A stretch of DNA of 14,455 nucleotides. Origin: JBBREP01 sp036501845. GTDB taxonomy: Bacteria; Actinomycetota; Acidimicrobiia; IMCC26256; PALSA-610. The position numbers were made by a program, and so were the translations under genes. The stretch covers positions 1-14,455 of the forward strand of contig DASXZO010000151.1 of assembly GCA_036501845.1 (NCBI GenBank), in the 5' to 3' direction. A model generated the notes under the pieces. It was not told the DNA's origin. It searched no databases and saw nothing but the letters and a program-made list of their open reading frames with translations. Numbering within the stretch: position 1 is the first letter of the stretch; each line of letters opens with the position of its first letter. Shown one piece after another: positions 1-6,246 of this stretch.

Positions 1-284
1 GCCGCTCGAGCTGGTGCGAAGCCCACCACGTGATCCCCTGGTGGGCCGGCGGAGCGACCAACCTCGACAACCTCGTGCTGCTCTGTTCGTTTCACCACCA
101 CGTCGTCCACCGCCAAGGCTGGACCAACATCTTCGACGGCACCAGCTACACGATCACCAACCCGGACAACCTCGTGCTCACCCCATGCCCCCAACGCAAC
201 AACGGCACGGGCCTCAGCCGGCGCGAACCACTACCGCGACACCGCCGAACACCAACATCCCGAACCGGCACCGATCCCCCGTGA
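1..284 (+). CDS. HNH endonuclease domain protein, C-terminal part (5' end outside window)
   Basis: The frame is open from the window edge to the TGA at 282-284, giving about 93 residues. The start reads CEAHHVIPWWAGGATNLDNL, followed by LLCSFHHHVVH and a Trp some residues later. This is the classic HNH layout: Cys, His-His pair, Gly-Gly-x-Thr, Asn-Leu, Leu-Cys, then His-His-x-x-x-His. It matches the C-terminal HNH nuclease domain of the large actinobacterial DUF222/13E12-type family, where the domain binds a metal and cuts DNA. The last 30 or so residues are rich in Arg, Pro and Thr and look disordered. The N-terminal DUF222 part, if present, lies before the window. These genes are multicopy and common in actinobacteria. 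The biological target is unknown, so I give no gene symbol. The family assignment is strong and the role is not known. Confidence 0.85.
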   Translation, partial: RSSWCEAHHVIPWWAGGATNLDNLVLLCSFHHHVVHRQGWTNIFDGTSYTITNPDNLVLTPCPQRNNGTGLSRREPLPRHRRTPTSRTGTDPP

Positions 285-330
285 CCTGAGCGCGCACCTC
301 GATCCCGTCGAAGTCGACCCGGCTAAAGAG

Positions 331-867
331 TTGCCGCGGTTCGTGACTTGTAGCGTCGTGGAGGTGTTGGAGCCAGGCTCAGCGCTGGCCTTCGACGAGT
401 GGTATCGCCGCGAGTGGCCGCGCTTGGTCGCGACGTTCACGCTGGCATCTGGCGACCGGGAACTCGGTCGCGAAATCGCGGCCGAAGCGTTGGCCCGGGC
501 GTTGGAGCGATGGGACCGGGTGAGCCGAATGGCGTCGCCGGGCGGCTGGACGTATCGCGTCGGCCTGAACCTGCTGCGCAGGCATCATCGAAGGGTGACG
601 ACCGAACTGCACGCCTTACAGGCGATCGGCGTTCCGGTTGACCCGACCCACGCGTGGATCGAAGACGTCGAGCTGTGGAGCGCGGTAGCTGGTCTACCAG
701 CGCGCCAACGCGCGGCCGTCGTGCTGCGATACGCGGCGGGCATGACCGAAGCCGAGGTGGCCGAGACGCTCGATGTTGCGCCCGGCACCGTCGCCGCCAC
801 GCTGAACCACGCCCGTGCGCAGCTGCGTTCCGCGTTGAGCGAGCCGGAAGGAGCCCGCCGTGAGTGA
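331..867 (+). CDS. ECF-type RNA polymerase sigma factor
   Basis: The product is 178 residues from a TTG start. Residues about 21-88 fit sigma region 2 (FDEWYRREWPRLV, then ALERWDRV, SPGGWTYRVGLNLLRR). Residues about 114-168 fit region 4, with LPARQRAAVVLRYAAGMTEAEVAETLDV and a helix-turn-helix at about 137-162. There is no region 1 or 3, as expected for an extracytoplasmic-function (ECF) sigma factor, which directs RNA polymerase to a small regulon. The start is uncertain: in-frame GTG codons at 343, 358 and 364 and a TTG at 367 also lie before the first conserved residue, and no good Shine-Dalgarno sequence marks any of them. The gene overlaps the next one by 8 bases, so the two are probably translationally coupled, and the partner is likely to control it. 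No -35/-10 pair was recognised in the 46-base gap upstream. Confidence 0.85.
   Translation: MPRFVTCSVVEVLEPGSALAFDEWYRREWPRLVATFTLASGDRELGREIAAEALARALERWDRVSRMASPGGWTYRVGLNLLRRHHRRVTTELHALQAIGVPVDPTHAWIEDVELWSAVAGLPARQRAAVVLRYAAGMTEAEVAETLDVAPGTVAATLNHARAQLRSALSEPEGARRE
845..852 (+). promoter_or_regulatory. Ribosome binding site for the membrane protein at 860
   Basis: GGAAGGAG lies inside the end of the sigma-factor gene, 7 bases before the GTG at 860. It is one of the strongest Shine-Dalgarno matches in the window. It supports the GTG as the true start even though it overlaps the upstream stop. Confidence 0.7.
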
Positions 868-2134
868 TCTCGATGATCGGCTGAGCCTGCTCGCCGATCG
901 GCTCCGAACGAACGATGCGGTCTCTCGAGGCGAGCTCGACCGACGTATGCGCAAGGCGCGGCGCCGACGGCGGTTGTCGGTCGGCAGCATCGTGGCGCTG
1001 GTGCTGGTCGCACTCGTAGCGGGCGTCATGTCGCTGCGAGACCCGGGGCACGCACGCTCGGTACGCGTGGTCGGACCGACGCCTCCGCACGCGCGAGCAA
1101 GTCAGTCGTCGATCGCATTGCCGTCGACGCCGCTCTACCAACAGGTCGCCGTCGTTGACGGCCACGTGCAGCTCTCGGGTGGCTTCGGCAACAGTCCGGG
1201 ATGTTCGTCGACAGTCGTCGACGCGACGACGTTGCGACTCGGCCAGGTCAGCAGGAGCAATTGCAACGATCCCGCGACCCAGGGTGTCCGCGTCGGCATC
1301 GTGAACGCGTACGTGCCCAAGTCGAACACCGCGACGATCCGCGTCGCCCGCACCGAACGGCGCCGTGACGGTTTCTCGGTCGGTCCCGTGGTGATGACCT
1401 ACGCGTCGCTGTCCGACACGAAGCCCGTGTCAACGACCGCAGGCAGCTGGCTGTGGATCTACGACGTCGACACCACGAACGGTCCTGAGTTGCTGCAAGT
1501 CTCGGCGGCGTCTGGGGTGGTGGTGAACACCGTGCACATGCCGACGATCTATCGGCCCGTGATGGCAGCGAACGACGACGGCCTATGGCTCGGACCATCG
1601 GTCAACGAGACAATCCCACCAGTCGCAACCGTGTACCACGTGTCGCCCGGATCAGCGCACGTCACGGTTGCGCTCGGCGGCCACGATTGGGTGTGCTGGC
1701 TTGTCGCAAATGGACATGATCTGTGGGCCGGGACCGGCCCGACTTGCGTGCAGCAGACCATCCGACGCTTTCGCGGCAGCGACAGCCGCCTCGTGTTCGC
1801 GGTCGCCGATCACGGCGTCGAGCCGAACACCGTCATCGGCAACGAGACCGACGGCCTCTGGACGATGCAGTGGGTACCGCCACCCAGCGCCGCGGGCCGA
1901 CTCGCCGTGCAACTGCCGCAAGAGATCGTGGGCATCGACCCGGACACGGGAACCGAACACGTCGTGGCGCACCTGCCCAAGACGCCGTTCACGACGGAGA
2001 CCGATGAAAGCGAAGGACTCGTCGCCGGCCAAGCCGTGTACTTCCACGACTCGCTCTATCTCCTCGAGCCGCCGTACCAGCCCGGCGCAGACCTCGGCTA
2101 CAGCACATTGCGCCGGGTTGCGCTGTCGAACTAG
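860..2134 (+). CDS. Single-pass membrane protein with large outer domain, putative anti-sigma/sensor partner
   Basis: The product is 424 residues. Residues 1-40 are charged and end in a basic run (RRMRKARRRRR), giving a cytoplasmic N-terminus. Residues 41-59 form one membrane helix (VGSIVALVLVALVAGVMSL). The remaining 360 or so residues would be outside. The outer part has spaced aromatic motifs GSWLWIYD (about 196), DGLWLGP (240), HDLWAGT (287) and DGLWTMQW (332), which look like blades of a beta-propeller. It has four cysteines (115, 135, 279, 296) that could form two disulfides. The short cytoplasmic part has no HxxxCxxC zinc anti-sigma motif. The overlap with the sigma gene suggests it holds or releases that sigma factor in response to an outside signal; this is inference from context. 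Its TAG stop interlocks with the rluD stop on the other strand. Confidence 0.8.
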   Translation: MSDLDDRLSLLADRLRTNDAVSRGELDRRMRKARRRRRLSVGSIVALVLVALVAGVMSLRDPGHARSVRVVGPTPPHARASQSSIALPSTPLYQQVAVVDGHVQLSGGFGNSPGCSSTVVDATTLRLGQVSRSNCNDPATQGVRVGIVNAYVPKSNTATIRVARTERRRDGFSVGPVVMTYASLSDTKPVSTTAGSWLWIYDVDTTNGPELLQVSAASGVVVNTVHMPTIYRPVMAANDDGLWLGPSVNETIPPVATVYHVSPGSAHVTVALGGHDWVCWLVANGHDLWAGTGPTCVQQTIRRFRGSDSRLVFAVADHGVEPNTVIGNETDGLWTMQWVPPPSAAGRLAVQLPQEIVGIDPDTGTEHVVAHLPKTPFTTETDESEGLVAGQAVYFHDSLYLLEPPYQPGADLGYSTLRRVALSN

Positions 2135-3054
2135 TCGTCCGCCGGGCCTAACGCGCGCAGCACGGCCTCGAGATCTTCTGGCAGCGGCATGTCGAACTCG
2201 AGCCGGTCCCCCGTAGCCGGGTGAGTGAACGAGAGGTGCGCGGCGTGCAGGAACGGACGATCCATCGGCAACGACTGGCGGGCGCCGCGATACGTGGCGT
2301 CGCCGACGACGGGGTGGCCGATGGCGCCGAGGTGCACTCGGATCTGGTGGGTGCGACCGGTCTCGAGCTTGCACGTGAGGCGGGCCACGACGGGTCGCAA
2401 CCATGTGGCGCGCACTTCGTAGTGAGTGCGCGCATCGCGACCGTCGATGCTCACCGCCATGCGCGTGCGTCTGGTCTGCGATCGGCCGATCGGCGCGTCG
2501 ATCACGCCCGCGCGCGGTTCCGGAACGCCCCAGCAGAGCGCGTCGTAGCGCCGCTCGACCGAGCGTTCGGCGAGCTGCGCCACCAGCGATTCGTAGGCGC
2601 GTTCGGTGCGAGCGCACACGAGCAGGCCACTCGTGTCGCGGTCGAGGCGGTGCACGATGCCGGGCCGGTCGGGGGCGCCGACCGTGGCGATCTCGGGATA
2701 GCGGGCGAGGAGCCCTTGCACGAGCGTGCCGTGGTCGTTACCGGCGCCCGGGTGCACCACCAGGCCTACCGACTTGGCCACCACCACGACGTCGGCGTCG
2801 GCGTACACCACGTCGAGCGGCACATCCTCGGCGTGCAGCTCGTGCACATCCGGGTCGGGGGCGCCGTGGATCGCCACCGCTTCGCCGGCTTCGAGGCGCC
2901 GGCTCTTGGCGACGATGCGGTCGTCCACCGTCACGAGGTCCTGGTCGACGAGCGCCTGCACCTCCGACCTGCTCCAGCCCGTGTGCAACGCGACCGCGCG
3001 GTCGACGCGCTCCCCTGCAAGCGAGGCGGGAACGACGAAGCCGTCAGTGCTCAT
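2131..3054 (-). CDS. rluD: 23S rRNA pseudouridine synthase, RluD/RluA family
   Basis: The product is 307 residues, normal for the family. Residues about 10-65 form an S4 RNA-binding domain. The catalytic domain follows, with KSVGLVVHPGAG (94-105), the signature HRLDRDTSG (135-143) whose Asp138 is the expected nucleophile, and LETGRTHQIRVHL (230-242). RluD-type enzymes convert uridines in a 23S rRNA helix (positions 1911, 1915 and 1917 in E. coli) to pseudouridine. The S4 domain plus these motifs separates it from RsuA-type enzymes, but the exact target sites cannot be read from sequence. The ATG start overlaps the lspA end by 11 bases, consistent with coupling in a dksA-lspA-rluD unit. The TAG stop shares the palindrome CTAG with the convergent gene. 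Confidence 0.93.
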   Translation of the reverse strand: MSTDGFVVPASLAGERVDRAVALHTGWSRSEVQALVDQDLVTVDDRIVAKSRRLEAGEAVAIHGAPDPDVHELHAEDVPLDVVYADADVVVVAKSVGLVVHPGAGNDHGTLVQGLLARYPEIATVGAPDRPGIVHRLDRDTSGLLVCARTERAYESLVAQLAERSVERRYDALCWGVPEPRAGVIDAPIGRSQTRRTRMAVSIDGRDARTHYEVRATWLRPVVARLTCKLETGRTHQIRVHLGAIGHPVVGDATYRGARQSLPMDRPFLHAAHLSFTHPATGDRLEFDMPLPEDLEAVLRALGPADD

Positions 3055-3571
3055 CGGCGTCGCTCGTTGGCGCGAACAGCATCCGCACCGCGAGCACGAC
3101 GGCGCCGATCGTGAGACAGCTGTCGGCCACGTTGAAGAGTGGCCACGGACCGAGCTTCACGAAGTCGACGACCTCGCCGCGCATGAAGCCCGGCGAGCGG
3201 AAGATGCGGTCGCAGAGGTTGCCGAGCGCGCCCGAGAGCACCAGCGCGAGCCCGACCACGGTCCACGCGTCGTGCACGCGCCGCACCGTGCGCACGAGGA
3301 ACACGGTCACGATTACCGCGCCCACCGCGAGGATCGGCGTGTAGCCCTGGAAGCGGCTGAAGGCGCTGCCGGAGTTACGGGTGAGCTCGAAGCCGATCGA
3401 GTGCCCGATCACGTACTTCGGTCCGTCGGCGAGCGCGCTCGCGGCCCACGCCTTGGTCACCTGGTCGCACGCCACGAGCAGCGCGACGACGCCAACCACT
3501 CGGCGGGTGCGTGCGCCCACCGGGGCGAGCACGCGCCGCGGGCTCACGGCGTCAGCGCCGGCGCTCACCAC
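3044..3571 (-). CDS. lspA: Lipoprotein signal peptidase (signal peptidase II)
   Basis: The product is 175 residues with four hydrophobic segments, typical of LspA, the membrane aspartic protease that removes the signal peptide from diacylglyceryl-modified prolipoproteins. Visible motifs are DQVTKAW (from residue 36), NSGSAFS (66-72; usually NxGAAFS), GALGNLCDR (114-122) and FNVAD (146-150). The catalytic pair is expected to be Asp121 and Asp150. A Cys in GNLCDR replaces the more common Ile or Val. The GTG start at 3571 overlaps the dksA-like gene by 20 bases. An in-frame GTG at 3547 would instead start just after that gene's stop. Neither has a clear Shine-Dalgarno sequence, so the first eight residues are uncertain. 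The end overlaps rluD by 11 bases. Confidence 0.95.
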   Translation of the reverse strand: MVSAGADAVSPRRVLAPVGARTRRVVGVVALLVACDQVTKAWAASALADGPKYVIGHSIGFELTRNSGSAFSRFQGYTPILAVGAVIVTVFLVRTVRRVHDAWTVVGLALVLSGALGNLCDRIFRSPGFMRGEVVDFVKLGPWPLFNVADSCLTIGAVVLAVRMLFAPTSDADEH

Positions 3572-4448
3572 GCGACTTGCAACGCACGCACAGGTCGGCC
3601 CACGGGATCGCCTCGAGCCGCGCGATCGGGATGCGATCGCCGCACATCTCGCAGTAGCCGTAGCGGTCCTCGGCCATGCGCGCGAGCGCCTTCTCGATGT
3701 CCTCCACGGTCTGGCGCGCCGTGGCCGACAGCGCGAGGTCGCGCTCGCGCTCGATCGTGAGCGTGTCGCCCTCGCCGCTCTCCTCGTCGAACTGAGTGTC
3801 GCCCGGTTCGCGCTCGGTGGCGATCTCTTCGGCTTCGGCGGCCAGCGCCTCGGCTTGCGCGAGGTGCTCGTCGCGCTCGGCCACGAGCTGCGCGCGCAGC
3901 TTGTCGACAGTGCTCCCCGCCAGCGAGGTGCCGTGGCCCTTCTTCGAGCCGTCGAGCGATTCGAGGAAGCGCACTGGCGCGGCCTTGGTCTCCACGGGCG
4001 GCTTCTTCGGCGCGGCCGCTTTCTTGGCCGGCACCTTCGCCGCGACGACGGCTTTGGCGGTGCTCTTGGCCGGCTGCTTGGCGACCACCTTGGTGGTGGT
4101 CGCCTTCGCGGCGGCCTTGGCGGCGGGCTTGGCCACAGCCTTCCTGGCCGTCTTGGCCGGCTGCTTGGCGACCGCCTTGGTGGTCGTGGTCTTCACTGCG
4201 GGCTTGGCCGTCTTCTTCACCTTCGGATCGTTCTTCTTGGCCGCGGCAGCCTTGGTCGCCTTCTTGGCCGCCGCTGGCTTGGCCGGGACCTTCGCGCTGC
4301 TCTTCGCCGCGGTCTTCGACGCGGGCCCCCGCCCGGCCGGCTTGGTCGCGGCCTTCGCAACCTTCTTGGCCGCCGTCTTCGTGGCGGCGCGAGCCGCCGG
4401 GGCCTTCGCGGCGCCGCGGGTCGACTTGGTGTTGGACTTCGTGGGCAT
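3552..4448 (-). CDS. DksA/TraR-type zinc-finger protein with long Ala/Lys-rich histone-like N-terminal tail
   Basis: The product is 298 residues from the ATG at 4448, preceded by GGGGAG 4 bases upstream; a TTG at 4460 is possible but less likely. Residues 1 to about 155 are almost only Ala, Lys, Thr, Pro and Val in AKKA/AAKA patterns, resembling histone H1 or the tails of actinobacterial HupB. Residues about 181-260 form a charged helical, coiled-coil-like stretch. The C-terminus has the DksA/TraR zinc finger: CEMCGDRIP (266-274), RLEAIPWADLC (277-287) and Cys290, a C-x2-C-x17-C-x2-C pattern. DksA-like proteins bind RNA polymerase through the secondary channel; the basic tail should bind nucleic acid. 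The finger family is certain. Whether it acts as a true DksA or mainly as a nucleoid protein is open. It is first in a run with lspA and rluD. Confidence 0.9.
   Translation of the reverse strand: MPTKSNTKSTRGAAKAPAARAATKTAAKKVAKAATKPAGRGPASKTAAKSSAKVPAKPAAAKKATKAAAAKKNDPKVKKTAKPAVKTTTTKAVAKQPAKTARKAVAKPAAKAAAKATTTKVVAKQPAKSTAKAVVAAKVPAKKAAAPKKPPVETKAAPVRFLESLDGSKKGHGTSLAGSTVDKLRAQLVAERDEHLAQAEALAAEAEEIATEREPGDTQFDEESGEGDTLTIERERDLALSATARQTVEDIEKALARMAEDRYGYCEMCGDRIPIARLEAIPWADLCVRCKSRGERRR
4065..4187 (-). repeat. Two near-identical DNA copies 87 bases apart in the Ala/Lys tail
   Basis: The 21-base string starting CTTGGCCGGCTGCTTGGCGA occurs at 4065 and again at 4152, and similarity continues with few changes for about 35 bases. 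The offset of 87 bases is 29 codons. It encodes TTTKAVAKQPAK (residues 88-99) and TTTKVVAKQPAK (117-128). This points to in-frame duplication within the low-complexity tail, so tail length may vary between strains. Confidence 0.6.
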
Positions 4449-4602
4449 GCAACTCCCCAACGTTCCTACGGCCGACCGGCCGAATGGAGGGCGGGATTGT
4501 ACATGGAGGCCCCGAGCGTTCCCCGCTTCTCAGCGGAGCCTGGCCATGGATGCGGGCCACAACCGGCGCGGCGGGCGCCTTTGTTCCCGCCAGGACCGAT
4601 GG
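4449..4602. other. Intergenic region between the L,D-transpeptidase gene and the dksA-like gene
   Basis: This 154-base gap holds a likely promoter for the dksA-lspA-rluD run (listed separately). A weak hairpin, GGCGGG (4570-4575) with CCCGCC (4586-4591), follows the transpeptidase stop by about a dozen bases. The hairpin has a 10-base loop and no T tract after it on the minus strand, so I do not call it a terminator. CGGCCG occurs twice, two bases apart, around 4470-4485 in the presumed leader. Confidence 0.5.
4496..4523 (-). promoter_or_regulatory. Candidate promoter for dksA-lspA-rluD
   Basis: On the minus strand a TACAAT (4501-4496) makes a near-consensus -10 box. GGGAAC at 4523-4518 lies 16 bases upstream of it in the -35 position; it is unlike TTGACA and resembles an ECF-type -35 box. 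The predicted start near 4489 gives a leader of about 40 bases before the ATG at 4448. The -10 is convincing and the -35 is not. Confidence 0.4.
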
Positions 4603-6204
4603 CTACCCGTACACCCACACTTCGAGACCGATGGGGAGCGAGTTCGTCGCCCACATGTAGTCGATGGCGTCGTTGGAGATGCGGGCGCAGCCGTGCGACG
4701 CCGGATACGGCGGCACCGACGAGTCGCCGTGGACGGCGATGCCGTCGGGTGTGAAGTACTTCGGCCGCCACAGCGCACCGAGCGGGCCGACATCGAGCCC
4801 GTCGACCTGGCGGATGATGTGGAACACGCCGTCAGGGGTGATCGCAAGCTGCGTGGTACCGCCGTCGTTGAACGGGTAGCCGCCGCCCGTCGACGTGTTG
4901 AAGGCCCATACCGTGACGCCGTTCTGCACGAGGAACAACACCTCGCGGGTCTTGTCGACCTCCACGAGCGAGCCCGAGGTGCTGCGGGCCTGCACGTGGG
5001 GCGCGGTCTTCAGCGACCGGTAGTTCGCGGCAGTGAGGTAGCCGGTGCGGCTGAAGCCGAAGTACTTCTGGAACGCCCACATCGCCTGCTGGGTGTCGTT
5101 GTCGAACACGCCGGTGACGGGCACCCAGAAGCCGTGCGCCACGAGCATCTGCTGCACCGCGGTGACCGCCGACCCGCGCGCGCCGAGCGACAGCAGGATG
5201 GCGTTGGCCGGGTCTTGGTCGCTGAGCACCCAGATGCTGTGCAGGCCGGCCGCGCTGGCGATGCCCGTCACGTGCCGGTCGATCGCGATCGACGGTGAGT
5301 GCACCACGGTGGCGGCGTCGAGCGAACCGGGACGCGGGATCGTGTGGCCCGGAGCATTCACACGTGGGTCGGTGAGCTGCGGCCCCGGCGGCGCACCCGC
5401 GTCGCCGTAGCGGTAGAGACCGCCGTCGGCGTCGACGAGCCAGTAGCCCGCGCCGGTGACGGTGGGTGCGAGCCCGACGATCGGGTGCTGCGCCACCCCC
5501 CACGCGCTGCCGGGCACCGCGGCGTCGCCGAAGCCGTACACGGTGCCGTCGGCTGCGACGAGCCAGTAGCCGCGACCCGACGGCGTCGACGCCACACCGG
5601 TGATGCCACCGTGGCTCGGGTGGCCGAACGCCGAGCCGTGGAAGCCCGCGTCGCCGAACGTGTAGATGCCGCCGTTCGCGGCCGCGAGCCAGTAGCCGTG
5701 GCCGGTGGGCGTGGGCGCGATGCCGATGATGCCGCCGCTGCCGCCCTGGCCGTAGTAGTGCGCGTCGCCGTAGGCGTAGACGTTGCCGGCGCTGTTCACG
5801 ACCCAGTAGCCGTGGCCGTCGGCAGTGGCGGCGATCGCGGTGGCCGGGCTCGGAATGCCGCCCGGACGCGTGTCGGGCGCGCCGTACCAGATCGCGCTGC
5901 CGTAGTGATAGACGCCGCCGTCGGCGCGCAGCACCCAGTAGCCCGAGCCGTCGCGCTTGCCGGTGATGCCCACGAGCGGTCCCGCCGGCGCCGTCCCGGG
6001 TGAACCGCCGAATTGCGCGACGCCATAGGCGTAGACCACGCCGTCACTTGTCGTGGCACTCGCGGTGGCTGCGGGCGCGACCGTGGCCGCGCCGACCGCA
6101 GCGGTCGTCACCGGAACCACAATCGCTGCACCGATCGCGGCGGCACTCGCGATCAGTGCGATACCCCTTCGCCACCGCACGGGCGCCGACGCTACCAAGG
6201 GCAT
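4603..6204 (-). CDS. Exported L,D-transpeptidase (YkuD) with GYW surface repeats and a peptidoglycan-binding domain
   Basis: The product is 533 residues from the ATG at 6204; an ATG at 6219 adds five residues, and neither has a Shine-Dalgarno sequence. Residues 10-50 are a long signal peptide or anchor: basic VRWRR, then an Ala/Val/Ile-rich stretch. Residues about 52-272 hold six repeats of the type GYWLVAADGTVYGFGDA. Residues about 334-400 match a PG_binding_1 domain (LGARGSAVTAVQQML, then GVFDNDTQQAMWAFQKYFG). The C-terminus is a YkuD catalytic domain with VHG (491-493) and SHGCARISN (503-511); Cys506 is the expected nucleophile and His504 and Arg508 are present. Such enzymes make 3-3 peptide crosslinks in the wall or attach proteins to it. 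The gene is divergent from ileS with only 42 bases between them. The domains are clear; the biological substrate is not. Confidence 0.92.
   Translation of the reverse strand: MPLVASAPVRWRRGIALIASAAAIGAAIVVPVTTAAVGAATVAPAATASATTSDGVVYAYGVAQFGGSPGTAPAGPLVGITGKRDGSGYWVLRADGGVYHYGSAIWYGAPDTRPGGIPSPATAIAATADGHGYWVVNSAGNVYAYGDAHYYGQGGSGGIIGIAPTPTGHGYWLAAANGGIYTFGDAGFHGSAFGHPSHGGITGVASTPSGRGYWLVAADGTVYGFGDAAVPGSAWGVAQHPIVGLAPTVTGAGYWLVDADGGLYRYGDAGAPPGPQLTDPRVNAPGHTIPRPGSLDAATVVHSPSIAIDRHVTGIASAAGLHSIWVLSDQDPANAILLSLGARGSAVTAVQQMLVAHGFWVPVTGVFDNDTQQAMWAFQKYFGFSRTGYLTAANYRSLKTAPHVQARSTSGSLVEVDKTREVLFLVQNGVTVWAFNTSTGGGYPFNDGGTTQLAITPDGVFHIIRQVDGLDVGPLGALWRPKYFTPDGIAVHGDSSVPPYPASHGCARISNDAIDYMWATNSLPIGLEVWVYG
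5389..6051 (-). repeat. Six GYW/FGDA protein repeats in the transpeptidase
   Basis: The GYW motif recurs at residues 88, 132, 170, 212 and 253, so units are 38-44 residues long. A first unit at about 52-87 lacks the GYW start. Each unit follows the plan GYWxxxxxGxxYxxGxA and then a Gly/Ser/Pro-rich link and a hydrophobic strand such as GITGVAST. The regular length and aromatic spacing suggest one blade per unit, perhaps a six-blade propeller. Similar repeats occur in other actinobacterial surface proteins. DNA identity between units is low, so the repeats are old. Confidence 0.8.
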
Positions 6205-6233
6205 TCGAACGGCTGGCATCGCGACCGCGCAAC

Positions 6234-6239
6234 TAGCTT
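6234..6239 (+). promoter_or_regulatory. Candidate -10 box for a leaderless ileS transcript
   Basis: TAGCTT fits TANNNT and ends 7 bases before the ATG at 6247, which would place the transcript start at or next to the A of the start codon. No Shine-Dalgarno-like sequence lies before the ATG. No -35 match was found. The pattern is typical of leaderless actinobacterial genes but short enough to arise by chance. Confidence 0.35.
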
Positions 6240-6246
6240 GCCCGTG

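Noticed and set aside
1..284. HNH gene as part of a homing intron or defence system
   Set aside because: The motif spacing fits the common DUF222-linked HNH family of actinobacteria; no intron core, methylase or toxin gene is visible in the window.
1652..2617. Minus-strand frame across the end of the membrane protein and rluD
   Set aside because: The product is Arg-rich and in the wrong frame for rluD, whose motifs are all in the other frame.
4000..4440. CRISPR-like or tandem repeat array
   Set aside because: The repetition comes from Ala/Lys codons in an open frame; only two copies of one segment are near-identical and there are no unique spacers.
4570..4591. Rho-independent terminator after the transpeptidase gene
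   Set aside because: The six-base stem has a ten-base loop and no T tract in the direction of transcription.
6050..6246. T-box riboswitch before ileS
   Set aside because: I looked for the GGTGG-x-ACCGCG core and found none; the region is the 5' coding part of the transpeptidase gene.
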